Assembly (NCBI RefSeq): GCF_900302505.1
Contig: NZ_OMOJ01000001.1
Coordinates: 682,001 to 746,000 of the forward strand
DNA length: 64,000 bases
Direction of reading: 5' to 3'
Source: Pseudoprimorskyibacter insulae
GTDB taxonomy: Bacteria > Pseudomonadota > Alphaproteobacteria > Rhodobacterales > Rhodobacteraceae
A program made the position numbers and the translations under genes. Positions 35,505-44,298 of the stretch are shown here, in pieces. Every line of letters begins with the position of its first letter. Position 1 is the first letter of the stretch. Below the pieces are notes generated by a model, which worked only from the letters and a program-made list of their open reading frames with translations, was not told the DNA's origin and did no database searches.

Positions 35505-37211
35505 TCAGACCCCGTTGGCAAACAGCGATAGCGCGGGATAAGCCTCGGGGGTGGTGATGACTTCGATCAGGCGCGGCTGACCCGAGGCCAACGCCTCTTG
35601 CAGGGCGGGGCCGATATCGCCGACCGCATCGACACGGGTGGCCTGAACGCCGCAGGCGCGGGCGACGGCGGCGTGATCGACGCTGTCGAAATGCACCGCC
35701 GATGTCCATTCGCCGAATTTGACCGTTTCGGCGTGTTTCTGGAAGCCCAGAATGCCGTTGTTCAAAACGATGGTTATCAGCGGGATGTTCATCCGCACGG
35801 CGGTTTCAAGCTCGGCCCAGCTATGGGCGAACCCGCCATCGCCCACCAGCGCAATCACCGGCGCGCCGGGACGTGCAACCGCAGCGCCAAGGCCCATCGG
35901 CATCCCCCAGCCCAAACCGGCCAGCCCGCGCGGCGCGATAATCCGCTGCCCGGCTTGCTGCGCCTTCAACTGCCCGACGATCCACATCGACGAATAAGAG
36001 GCGTCGGCCACGACAATGGTGTCGGGGGTCAGAAGGGGCTGAAGCTCGGCCATCACGCGCTCGGGCCGGATCGGGCTTTCGTTTGATCCGGTCAGCGGGG
36101 CGCGGTCCACTTCGAAGGCGGCCCATGCTTCTGTAAGGCGCTGTTCGACGGCGGGGCGGGCGGCCTTGCGGGCGCTCAGGTCCAGATCGGCCAAGGCCCG
36201 GGTCAGGGCGGCCAAGGTTTCGCGGGCATCGCCCTGAAGGCGCAGGGCCTCATAGGTGCGGCCAATCTCCATCGGGTCGATGTCCAGATGAATGAACCGT
36301 GCGCCTTTGGGGTAGATCTTCCAATTGTCGGTGCCGTTCTGGTTGGTGCGCGTGCCGATCAACAGCACCACATCGGCCTCATCCAGCAGGGGCTGCGTGT
36401 GCCGCGCCAGCGAATTCGGCCCGTTCAGCGCGCCTTGAACGCCGCCCGCCAAGGCATTGGTTTCATCCACTGCACCTTTGCCCATATTCGTTGTGAAAAC
36501 AGGTATATGCGCGGTATCCATGAACCCGGCCAGCGCCTGCGTCGCGCCAGATACATGCACCCCGCCACCGGCGATGACGATGGGGGCCTTGGCCTCGGCG
36601 ATCAGCCGGGCGGCCTCAGCCACAGCCGCTTGCGATGCGCAGGGCCGATCCAGCGGGAAATGCCCCAGCGAAGCGGCGCGCGGAAAGGGCGGCTCGCCCG
36701 CCGGGCCGCGCAGCACATCCGCCGGCAGCAAGAGCGCGACCGGCCCCGGCTTGCCCGTATTCGCCGCCGTCAGGGCCATGTCGATGTAGTCATCCACGCG
36801 GGTCGGGTCGTCGATTTTGCGCACGAATTTGCACACGCCGTGGAACAGCGCCATGTGGTCAAGTTCCTGAAAGGCGTTGCGGTCGATGGTCGGTGTCTCG
36901 ACCTCTTGCACGAAGGCGATCATCGGAATACCGGCCTGTTTCGCCTCGGCCATGGGGGGCACCAACAGGGTGGCCGCCGGTCCGTTCTGACCGACCACCA
37001 TGCCGATCTTGCCGGACACGCGGGCATAGGCGTCGGCCATCGCCCCGCCCATGTTTTCCTGCCGGTACGAGATTTGGCGAATGCCCGCCGCCTCGCAGGC
37101 CAGAACCAGTTTCGAGGGCAGGCTTTGGCCGAAAAAGCATTCGACGCCATGGCGCTTTAGCGCGGCGACGATGCGATCTGCGACGGTTTCGGGGGCGGTG
37201 CTGTCGGTCAT
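35505..37211 (-). CDS. Thiamine diphosphate-dependent enzyme (acetolactate synthase-like)
   Basis: A 568-residue three-domain ThDP enzyme. The conserved Glu for cofactor activation is in YRQENMGGAMADAYARVSG near residue 50. The cofactor-binding motif runs from VGDGGFAHSWAELE to IVLNNG near residues 455-485. A central transhydrogenase-like domain carries VLLIGTRTNQNG. Start ATG 37211 has GGATCC upstream; the frame continues to 37259. Members include benzoylformate decarboxylase, oxalyl-CoA decarboxylase and acetolactate synthase; the catabolic neighbourhood favours a 2-oxoacid decarboxylase or lyase over biosynthetic IlvB. Divergent from the HpaB-like gene across 200 bp, the likely shared regulatory region. 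Confidence 0.82.
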   Translation of the reverse strand: MTDSTAPETVADRIVAALKRHGVECFFGQSLPSKLVLACEAAGIRQISYRQENMGGAMADAYARVSGKIGMVVGQNGPAATLLVPPMAEAKQAGIPMIAFVQEVETPTIDRNAFQELDHMALFHGVCKFVRKIDDPTRVDDYIDMALTAANTGKPGPVALLLPADVLRGPAGEPPFPRAASLGHFPLDRPCASQAAVAEAARLIAEAKAPIVIAGGGVHVSGATQALAGFMDTAHIPVFTTNMGKGAVDETNALAGGVQGALNGPNSLARHTQPLLDEADVVLLIGTRTNQNGTDNWKIYPKGARFIHLDIDPMEIGRTYEALRLQGDARETLAALTRALADLDLSARKAARPAVEQRLTEAWAAFEVDRAPLTGSNESPIRPERVMAELQPLLTPDTIVVADASYSSMWIVGQLKAQQAGQRIIAPRGLAGLGWGMPMGLGAAVARPGAPVIALVGDGGFAHSWAELETAVRMNIPLITIVLNNGILGFQKHAETVKFGEWTSAVHFDSVDHAAVARACGVQATRVDAVGDIGPALQEALASGQPRLIEVITTPEAYPALSLFANGV

Positions 37212-37411
37212 GGTGGATCCTGTCCTGAGGAGTTTCGCGATTTCCCCCATCATTGCCACGCCGGACCGCGCCGCGATTGACTGAGAGTCACCGGTTTTCT
37301 GTGATCACCCATGCACGCCCAGAACCCGGCGACTCTTGGTCAAGACCGCGCCCATGCTTTCACGAAACACTTAGGCAACTGCGCGGCAGTCCACGCCAAG
37401 AGGATGAAATC

Positions 37412-38953
37412 ATGAACGTCACCACTGAACCGAAACCGCAAACTGCGACCCATTCGGCAACGCGCCCCCAAACCGGGGCTGAATACCTGGAGTCCATCCG
37501 CGACGATGGAAGGGAAGTCTGGATCGATGGCCAGCGGGTCAAGGATGTGACCACGCATCCAGCTTTCCGCAATTCGGCGCGGATGGTGGCGCGTCTTTAC
37601 GATGCGCTGCACGCCGACGAAAACGGCCACCTGCGCGCGCCGCTGCATGACGGAACCGGCTGGACGCATTGCGCGTTCCAAGCGCCACGTTCGCTGGAAG
37701 AAAGCCTGCAACAGAAGAACGCTTATGCCGAATGGGCACGGATTGGCTATGGCTGGCTGGGCCGGTCGCCCGACTTTATCGGCGCGGCCTTTGCCCCGTC
37801 GTTCCAGCTTGAGGGCGCGTATTTCGGCGAATACGGCGAAAACGCCAAGCGCATCGGGTGGGATCTGGCCCGCCGCGTGCCGTTCATCGGTCATGCCATC
37901 GTGAACCCGCCGATTGACCGCCAAGACCCTGCAGCGGCCAAGGACATCATGATCCGAGTTGAGGAAGAAACCGACGAAGGTCTGGTGATTTCCGGTGCCA
38001 AAGTGGTGGCCACCGGCACCGCGATTGCCCAGCAATTGCTGATCGCGCACCACTTTATTCCGGTGTCCGACAAGAAATACGCGCCGGTCTTTGTGCTGGA
38101 TGTGAACCGCCCCGGCGTGAAACTGTTCTGCCGCCGGTCCTACGAAGGCGATGCCGCCCGAACGGCCACACCCTTTGACGCGCCGCTGTCCAGCCGTTTG
38201 GACGAAAACGATTCCATCCTCGTGCTCGACCGGGTTCTGGTGCCTTGGGAACAGGTCATCATGTATGACGCGCAAAAGGCCAATACCTTCATGATGGTGC
38301 CGGGCCAAGCGTCGCGCGGGTTGCTTCAGGCGGGCGTGCGCCTTGCGGTCAAGCTCGACTTCATGTGCGGCGCGTTCATGAAAGCGGTCGAGGTTGGCGG
38401 GACCAAGGATTTCCGCGGGGTTCAGGCCGCCGTGGGCGAAGCCATTGCCTACCGTCACACCATCTGGGCGATCATGGAGGCGATGGCCCGCGACAGCGAC
38501 CCGTGGCAGGACATCTATCAAATGCCGAACCGCGTGCACGGCCATGCCTACCGCGTGACAGCGGCGGATATGTATTCCAAGATCCGTCAGTCGGTTCTGC
38601 GCCATGTGGCCTCGGGGCTGATCTATCTGCCGTCCTCGGCCAAGGATTATCTCAACCCCGAGGTTAAGCCGCTGCTGGATCAATATGCGCGCGGCTCACA
38701 CGGGATTTCGTCGGAAAACCGATCGAAGATCCTGAAACTGTGCTGGGATGCGGTGGGCAGCGAATTTGCCTCGCGCCATGAACTTTATGAATCCAACTAT
38801 TCCGGCAGTCAGGAACAGATCCGCGTCGATCAATATGTCCGCAGTTTCCAGAACGGCACCGCCGAGCAGATGCTGGGCATCGTTGACAAATGTATGTCGG
38901 AATATGACGTGAACGGCTGGACTGTCCCTGACCTCATCAACCCGGAGGCCTGA
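37412..38953 (+). CDS. 4-hydroxyphenylacetate 3-hydroxylase family (HpaB-like) monooxygenase
   Basis: A 513-residue two-component flavin monooxygenase oxygenase subunit. The ATG at 37412 has AGAGGATG upstream and gives the usual N-terminus (QTGAEYLESIRDDGREVWIDGQ). Family features are the FADH2-binding LVPWEQVIMYD region near residue 285 and the helical C-terminal domain with SVLRHVASGLIYLPSS. It should hydroxylate an aromatic or phenolic acid using FADH2 from a partner; a flavin reductase is encoded at 49842. It starts a six-gene operon (spacing from 9 bp to 4-bp overlaps) running to 42639. Confidence 0.88.
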   Translation: MNVTTEPKPQTATHSATRPQTGAEYLESIRDDGREVWIDGQRVKDVTTHPAFRNSARMVARLYDALHADENGHLRAPLHDGTGWTHCAFQAPRSLEESLQQKNAYAEWARIGYGWLGRSPDFIGAAFAPSFQLEGAYFGEYGENAKRIGWDLARRVPFIGHAIVNPPIDRQDPAAAKDIMIRVEEETDEGLVISGAKVVATGTAIAQQLLIAHHFIPVSDKKYAPVFVLDVNRPGVKLFCRRSYEGDAARTATPFDAPLSSRLDENDSILVLDRVLVPWEQVIMYDAQKANTFMMVPGQASRGLLQAGVRLAVKLDFMCGAFMKAVEVGGTKDFRGVQAAVGEAIAYRHTIWAIMEAMARDSDPWQDIYQMPNRVHGHAYRVTAADMYSKIRQSVLRHVASGLIYLPSSAKDYLNPEVKPLLDQYARGSHGISSENRSKILKLCWDAVGSEFASRHELYESNYSGSQEQIRVDQYVRSFQNGTAEQMLGIVDKCMSEYDVNGWTVPDLINPEA

Positions 38954-38954
38954 G

Positions 38955-39752
38955 ATGAAGGTCATTGCCCGCAACCCCGAGGCGGAGTTCCCCGAAAGCT
39001 TCAAATCGCTCTGGCTGAACGGGCCGACGGGCGGTCTTGAAAGCTGCAACTGTCTGGTCAGCCGCGTGCCGCCCGGCCACAAGGGGCCGCGCCTGCACAC
39101 CCATCCGGTGGATCAGTTTTATTTCGTCTTTCAGGGCGAAACCACGGTTCAGATCGGCACCACGGTGCTAAAGGTGACCGCGCCAGCGATGGTGCGGTTC
39201 CCCGCTGGCACGCCGCATTGCAATTGGAACGAAACCGACGATTACGAAATGCATTTCGAATTGATGGTCCCCCGTCCACCCGAAGGCCGCTTGATCGAAT
39301 ACTGGGAAGGCGATGCGCCCGAAATCGCCGATGCCGCCCGCTATGTCACGCCACTGACCGAGGATGGCTATCAGATGGGCCGCCTGTTCGCATCGCAGCA
39401 TATTGCGTGGCGTGAAAACGGGTCAGAGTTTGCGCGGGTCTATGCGGCGCGGGTGCCGCCGGGGTCGGGTGGCCCGGCGCTGCATTTTCACGACTTCGAT
39501 CAGCTTTACTATGTTTTTGGCGGCGAGCTGACGGTCCAGGTCGGCCACCGCAAGATGATCGCCAAACCCGGTGATCTGGTGATGCTGCCCGCCGGTCTGG
39601 TGCACACAAATCTGAACGAAGGCGATGCGGATGAATACCATCTGGCCATCCTGATCCCCGAACCCGAAGAGGGTCAGCAGTTCGACTACAAGGTGAACAT
39701 CCAATATTCGGACGAGGTGCCCTTCGTGAACATGCCGGAGGCCAAGTCATGA
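38955..39752 (+). CDS. Bicupin-domain protein
   Basis: A 265-residue protein with two cupin domains. Each shows the metal-site pattern: HTHPVDQFYFVFQGE plus PAGTPHCNW in the first, HFHDFDQLYYVFGGE plus PAGLVHTNL in the second, with Gln in the place of the usual Glu ligand. Such bicupins include dioxygenases (gentisate, quercetin) and isomerases or lyases. It begins 1 bp after the HpaB-like gene and overlaps the next gene by 4 bp. Its reaction is unassigned; ring cleavage of the hydroxylated product is one possibility. Confidence 0.8.
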   Translation: MKVIARNPEAEFPESFKSLWLNGPTGGLESCNCLVSRVPPGHKGPRLHTHPVDQFYFVFQGETTVQIGTTVLKVTAPAMVRFPAGTPHCNWNETDDYEMHFELMVPRPPEGRLIEYWEGDAPEIADAARYVTPLTEDGYQMGRLFASQHIAWRENGSEFARVYAARVPPGSGGPALHFHDFDQLYYVFGGELTVQVGHRKMIAKPGDLVMLPAGLVHTNLNEGDADEYHLAILIPEPEEGQQFDYKVNIQYSDEVPFVNMPEAKS

Positions 39753-41020
39753 GCCATTCCAAAACGCTGACGCCCTTGACCGATGCAAAGCTGAAGGCGG
39801 CCTTTGGGGCCATGGCGCATCCACGTGATTTTCGCCCCTTTGTGCCTGCGGAAAAAGCACCCGCCGCGCTGAATTCCACCCGAAAGGACCGCACCGCCGA
39901 GGTGATGGCAACCGACCTGATCCGCAGCACCCATGACCTATGGGGCGCGATGATGGCCGAACCGTTCAAGGGCATCACCACCGATGGCACCCTGCGCCCG
40001 GCGCCGCGCGTGCCCGCCCCGAATGGTGCACCGCGAATGGAAATGGAGGCCGCAGCGCAGGCCTTGCTGGATGTGCTGCGCCCTGAGATTGCTTCGCAGA
40101 TCCTGTTCGACACCAACGCACCGGAATGGCGGCGCTGGCACAATATGCCCGTGCAATGGGATCGCGACGGGGTCGGGCTTGAGGAAATGAACGCAGCCGA
40201 GCGCGCGGCAATGCACGGGTTGATCCGCGCGTCCCTGTCCGAGGCGGGCTATGCCCATGTGGTTGAGCTGATGGAGGTGAACCGCTTTTCCGGTGCGCTG
40301 ATTGGCCGGGAAAAGTACCTCAATGAACACTGCTACACCGTTGGGGTCTTTGGGAAACCCGGTGAAGCGGTGTGGGGGTGGCAGATCTATGGGCATCACC
40401 TGTGCCTGTCCTGCCGCCTGATTGGCGATACCTACATCCTGACACCAACCTTTCTGGCCGCCGAACCCACGGTCGTGGACGAAGGCGCGATGGCCGGGAT
40501 CAACGCCTTTGTTGACAACGAAGACCGGGCGCTGGATCTGATCCGCGCTTTGTCGCCGGACCTGCGGGCCAAGGCCGTGACCTTGAACAGCATCCTGAAC
40601 GCCGATGTGCCAGAAGGCCGCCGCCACTGGGCCGATAGCCTGCATCTTGGCGGCGCGTTTCAGGACAACCGGGTGATTCCGCTGGAAGGCGTTTGCGCGG
40701 CGGAATTCACGGATGGCGATAAGACCCGCCTGATGGAATTGTTCGAGACCTTCTTTCTGCTGCTGCCCGAAGGGCCGAAACAGGCGCGTCTGGCCGAAAT
40801 CGCGGCGTATCTGGATGACACTTGGCTGTGTTGGATGGGCGGGCATGATGACTGGTCGCCGTTCTATTTCCGGCTGCACTCGCCCGTGGTACTGGCCGAA
40901 TTCGACCATCATCAGGCGGTGTTCCTGACCAACTCCGAACCCGCGCGGTTCCATGTGCACACGCTGACACGTCATCCTGAAGGGGGTGATTATGGCATGG
41001 ACCTGCTGGACCAGATCTGA
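39749..41020 (+). CDS. DUF3500 domain protein
   Basis: A 423-residue protein. The GWQIYGHHLCLSCRLIGDTYILTPTFLAAEP stretch (about residues 210-240) is the hallmark of the uncharacterised DUF3500 family, and the C-terminal WMGGHDDWSPFYFRLHSPVVLAEFDHH...RFHVHT contains conserved His/Asp residues that could bind metal or substrate. No signal peptide. It is translationally coupled to the bicupin gene and sits in a degradation operon, so an enzymatic role, perhaps hydrolytic, is plausible. Not proved. Confidence 0.75.
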   Translation: MSHSKTLTPLTDAKLKAAFGAMAHPRDFRPFVPAEKAPAALNSTRKDRTAEVMATDLIRSTHDLWGAMMAEPFKGITTDGTLRPAPRVPAPNGAPRMEMEAAAQALLDVLRPEIASQILFDTNAPEWRRWHNMPVQWDRDGVGLEEMNAAERAAMHGLIRASLSEAGYAHVVELMEVNRFSGALIGREKYLNEHCYTVGVFGKPGEAVWGWQIYGHHLCLSCRLIGDTYILTPTFLAAEPTVVDEGAMAGINAFVDNEDRALDLIRALSPDLRAKAVTLNSILNADVPEGRRHWADSLHLGGAFQDNRVIPLEGVCAAEFTDGDKTRLMELFETFFLLLPEGPKQARLAEIAAYLDDTWLCWMGGHDDWSPFYFRLHSPVVLAEFDHHQAVFLTNSEPARFHVHTLTRHPEGGDYGMDLLDQI

Positions 41021-41029
41021 GGAAATCCG

Positions 41030-41869
41030 ATGAAATTTGCAACACTTCGTCAGGGGGATACCCTGTGCTTTGGTCTGGTTGATGGCGACCGCATTCACCT
41101 GGCCCCGGAAGGTGACACGCTGCGCGCCCATCTGGGCGGGGATCTGGCGGCGCTGGCGGCGCGTCTGCGTGATGTGCCCGCCGTGTCGCTGGCCGGGGCA
41201 GACTATGCGCCCGTGGTGCCCGACCCGCAGCAGATCCTGTGCATAGGGCTGAACTACCGCGACCACCGCGAAGAAACCCGGCCCGAGACCCGCAAATCCT
41301 ACCCCGAAACGCCTGTGGTTTTCCCCCGCTTTGCCACTTCGCTTGCCGGTCATGGTGAGGCGCTGCCAAAGCCACATAATGAAACCGTCATGGATTATGA
41401 GGCCGAATTGGCCGTCATTATCGGCAAAGGCGGGCGCTACATCGCCAAAGAAAACGCCATGGGCCATATCGCGGGCTATGCCTGTTTCAACGACATTTCC
41501 ATGCGGACATGGCAGACCAAAAGCGAACAATGGGGGCCGGGCAAGAACTTTCCCAAGTCCGGGCCATTGGGTCCGGTTATGGTGACGGCCGATGCGGTGC
41601 CAGACATCACCGAGGCGGGCATTCGCCTGTATCTGGATGGCGAATTGATGCAGGAAAGCTGGATCAAGCACCTGCTGTTCGATCTGCCAACCCTGATCGC
41701 CCATTGTTCGCAATTCGTCGAACTGCGCCCCGGTGATGTGATCGCCACCGGTACGCCCGGCGGGGTCGGGTTTGCCCGCCGCCCGATGGTTCTGCTAGAA
41801 CCGGGCAAAACCGTGGTGGTTGAGATCGACGGCGTGGGCCGTCTGGAAAACGCGATCGTAGCAGAATGA
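41030..41869 (+). CDS. Fumarylacetoacetate hydrolase family protein
   Basis: A 279-residue FAH-fold enzyme: ILCIGLNYRDHREE near residue 72, the metal-binding DYEAELAVIIG (Glu-x-Glu) near residue 122, YACFNDISMR, and the C-terminal LRPGDVIATGTPGGVG. Members hydrolyse or isomerise acylpyruvates and 2-oxo-hept-enedioates, or decarboxylate oxaloacetate. In this operon it could act on a ring-cleavage product. It overlaps the following alpha/beta-hydrolase gene by 4 bp. Confidence 0.88.
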   Translation: MKFATLRQGDTLCFGLVDGDRIHLAPEGDTLRAHLGGDLAALAARLRDVPAVSLAGADYAPVVPDPQQILCIGLNYRDHREETRPETRKSYPETPVVFPRFATSLAGHGEALPKPHNETVMDYEAELAVIIGKGGRYIAKENAMGHIAGYACFNDISMRTWQTKSEQWGPGKNFPKSGPLGPVMVTADAVPDITEAGIRLYLDGELMQESWIKHLLFDLPTLIAHCSQFVELRPGDVIATGTPGGVGFARRPMVLLEPGKTVVVEIDGVGRLENAIVAE

Positions 41870-42639
41870 GCTTTGCACAGATAAACGGTGTCTCCCTGCG
41901 GTATGACTGGCGCCCCGGCGCGGGCGTGCCGCTGGTCTTGCTGCACGAAATGGGCGGCACGCTGGACAGTTGGGATTTGGTTCTGCCGTTGCTGGGGGAT
42001 CGGGCGGTGCTGCGCATGGATCTGCGCGGCTTCGGCCTGTCTGAAAAACCCACCGGGGCAATTTCACTGGCCGATCACGTTGGCGATATTGTCGGGCTGA
42101 TCGACCATTTGGGCCTTGGTGCCGTGCATTTGGCAGGCTGTGCCGTGGGTGGCGGCATCGCGATTGCCGTGGCAGCTGAATTGCAAGACCGGGCCGAGGC
42201 GCTGACCGTCTTCGCCCCGGCCACCGGCGTGCCGCGTGAACGCCGCGCGGGATTGCTGGGGCTGGCCGACATGCTAGAACGCGATGGGCTTCGCGGGTTT
42301 CTGGAAGGCGACACCATCCCCAAGGCATGGCCGCAGCCGCGATTTGCCCGTGATGCCGGGTTTGATCTGTTTCTGGCAACGCAGCTGTCGGCCGCGCCGT
42401 CTATGCTGGCCGCGACTTACAGGATGCTGGCAGATGTAGACCTAGCCCCAGCGCTGGCCAACTTGCGATGCCGCGCGACCTTTGTTGCGGGCAGCCATGA
42501 CATCGCCCGCACGCCCGCACTGGTGGCGCAAGTGGCCGCCAAAGTGCCGGGTGCGCGGTTCATGGAAATCGACAGCAGCCACTTTATGGCCTTGCAGGAC
42601 CCCGACAAAGTCGCCGCGATCCTGCTGGACGCCGCCTAG
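41866..42639 (+). CDS. Alpha/beta-hydrolase-fold protein lacking nucleophile Ser
   Basis: A 257-residue protein like 3-oxoadipate enol-lactonase: oxyanion-hole HEMGG near residue 26, DLRGFGLSEKP, and C-terminal His in IDSSHFMALQDP. The nucleophile-elbow, normally G-x-S-x-G, reads Gly-Cys-Ala-Val-Gly-Gly, so Ala occupies the catalytic Ser position (near residue 92). Either a neighbouring residue (Cys) takes over or it catalyses a non-hydrolytic step such as C-C lyase or decarboxylase chemistry. Last gene of the operon; stop shares CTAG with the convergent GST gene. Confidence 0.82.
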   Translation: MSFAQINGVSLRYDWRPGAGVPLVLLHEMGGTLDSWDLVLPLLGDRAVLRMDLRGFGLSEKPTGAISLADHVGDIVGLIDHLGLGAVHLAGCAVGGGIAIAVAAELQDRAEALTVFAPATGVPRERRAGLLGLADMLERDGLRGFLEGDTIPKAWPQPRFARDAGFDLFLATQLSAAPSMLAATYRMLADVDLAPALANLRCRATFVAGSHDIARTPALVAQVAAKVPGARFMEIDSSHFMALQDPDKVAAILLDAA

Positions 42640-43244
42640 ACAAAGGGCGGCGTGCCAAAGGCGGTTTGCACCATCGAAGGCCGGTCGATCAGGCTTTGCA
42701 TGAAAGCCTCGGACTTGGGGGCCTGATCCACCCATAGAAACTGCGGGAACCGCATATCCAGATAGGCCATCAACGCCGCATAGGTGATATCGCCCGCATC
42801 GAACCGGCCCGGCTTCAGCCGTGGCTCCATCCATTGGATCGCCGCTTTGATCGAGGCGGCAAAGCCCTTGATGTGCTCCTCAGTATCGCTGTTCTGCGTG
42901 CGGAAGGTTTCGTCCAGCAGCTTGACCGCCTTTTCCATCGCACCATCGGCCACCGAATGGCGTAATGTACAGTCATGGCGGTCCGCATCGGGGTAAAGCC
43001 CGCCGCCTGCCTGCGCATCCAGGAATTCAAGGATCACCAGACTGTCGAAATAGGGGGTCTCGCTATCTACCAGAACCGGGATCATGCCCAAGGGATTGTA
43101 GGGCAGTACCTCGGGCGCGGGGGTCATTGGTGTGGTCACCACATCGACGCGCTCGATGCGATCTTGAAGGCCCAGCTCATGGGCGGCGATCATCACCTTG
43201 CGGACAAAAGGCGAGCGGGAAGAAGAATATAGGCGCCAACGCAT
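42636..43244 (-). CDS. Glutathione S-transferase-like protein
   Basis: A 202-residue two-domain GST: thioredoxin-like N-domain with SSSRSPFVRKVMIAA (Ser as potential glutathione-activating residue), PLGMIPVLVD (cis-Pro) and DSLVILEFLD, and an all-helical C-domain. GST-like isomerases of aromatic pathways (maleylpyruvate isomerase) share this fold, so a catabolic role is possible; detoxification is the alternative. Convergent with the preceding operon. Confidence 0.85.
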   Translation of the reverse strand: MRWRLYSSSRSPFVRKVMIAAHELGLQDRIERVDVVTTPMTPAPEVLPYNPLGMIPVLVDSETPYFDSLVILEFLDAQAGGGLYPDADRHDCTLRHSVADGAMEKAVKLLDETFRTQNSDTEEHIKGFAASIKAAIQWMEPRLKPGRFDAGDITYAALMAYLDMRFPQFLWVDQAPKSEAFMQSLIDRPSMVQTAFGTPPFV

Positions 43245-43416
43245 GGACCGACCTCCTGTTGTGAATTAAGCCGGATCGTAGCGCCGCCGCAGGACATGGC
43301 CCAGCACCTTTCGACCGTTTTGAACCGCCGGGCTTGAGCCGGTCGATCCTTGGTCAAGACCGCAGATAGGGCGGGCTGGCAGATTGGCCGGGCAAACAGG
43401 TCAGGAGTAGTCGCAC

Positions 43417-44298
43417 ATGATGTATCGCCGCAAGATCGGGGACGCCGAGGTTTTCAACATCGTCGAGATGATCGCCCCGACCCATGATCCGGCGATGCTC
43501 TATCCTGCTTTGGGGCCCGAGGGGCTGCGGGACGTGGCGGACAGGCTGACGCCTGACCATTTCTGGCCCGCGACCGGCAAGCTGATCATCGGCATTCAGA
43601 TCTGGGTGGTGAAGCTGGGCGAGGATGTGATCGTCATCGACACTGGCGTCGGCAACGGTAAGCCGCGCGGGCTGCCACGGTTCGACCGGCTCAATACGCT
43701 TGCGCCTGTCTGGCTCTCGGCCATTGGGGCCACGCCCGAGGCGGTGACCCATGTCATCAACACCCATCTGCACGGCGATCATGTGGGCGGCAATACGGTG
43801 GCCTCCGGCGATGGTTGGACTGCGGCCTTTCCCAACGCCCGCTACTGGATGCCGCAGCGTGACTATGACTATTGGCTGCCCCGCTACCACGAGGCGAAGG
43901 GCATAGGCGAAACCGAAGCCTTCACCGATGGCGTGATGCCTTTGGTCGAGGCAGGCAAGGTAACGTTCTACGGCGAAGGGCAAGAAATTGTGCCGGGTCT
44001 GACGATGAAAGCGGCCTATGGGCACACGCCGGGCATGATGCGCGCCGATCTGACCTGCGCGGACGAAGCGGGCGTTTTCTGCGCCGATATCTTCCATTCA
44101 CCGCTTCAGATTTTGCGGCCCGATATCAACACGGTCATCGACGTCTTGCCCGAGGTGGCGCAGGCCACCCGCATGACGTTCTTGGCGGAAATGGCCGACA
44201 CTGGCGCATTGGTAATGCCTTGCCACTTTGGCGCGCCCCATGCGGTGCGGATCGTGCGGGATGGCGATGGGTTTGGCTTTGTCCCTGACGTGGTTTGA
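43417..44298 (+). CDS. MBL-fold metallo-hydrolase
   Basis: A 293-residue metallo-beta-lactamase-fold protein with the dinuclear metal motif NTHLHGDHVGGN near residue 113, further ligands in YGHTPGMM (His) and CADIFHSPLQ (Asp), and C-terminal MPCHFGAPHA. Related proteins hydrolyse lactones (AttM/AiiA-like) or thioesters. It overlaps by 32 bp the following alpha/beta-hydrolase gene. A lactonase role in this cluster would be reasonable but is inferred. Confidence 0.85.
   Translation: MMYRRKIGDAEVFNIVEMIAPTHDPAMLYPALGPEGLRDVADRLTPDHFWPATGKLIIGIQIWVVKLGEDVIVIDTGVGNGKPRGLPRFDRLNTLAPVWLSAIGATPEAVTHVINTHLHGDHVGGNTVASGDGWTAAFPNARYWMPQRDYDYWLPRYHEAKGIGETEAFTDGVMPLVEAGKVTFYGEGQEIVPGLTMKAAYGHTPGMMRADLTCADEAGVFCADIFHSPLQILRPDINTVIDVLPEVAQATRMTFLAEMADTGALVMPCHFGAPHAVRIVRDGDGFGFVPDVV

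Noticed and set aside
36288-37160. Long plus-strand frame antisense to the ThDP enzyme
   Set aside because: Mirror frame of a GC-rich gene; composition (Arg, His, Gly) and lack of start context mark it as a shadow. The same applies to other long antisense frames in GC-rich genes.
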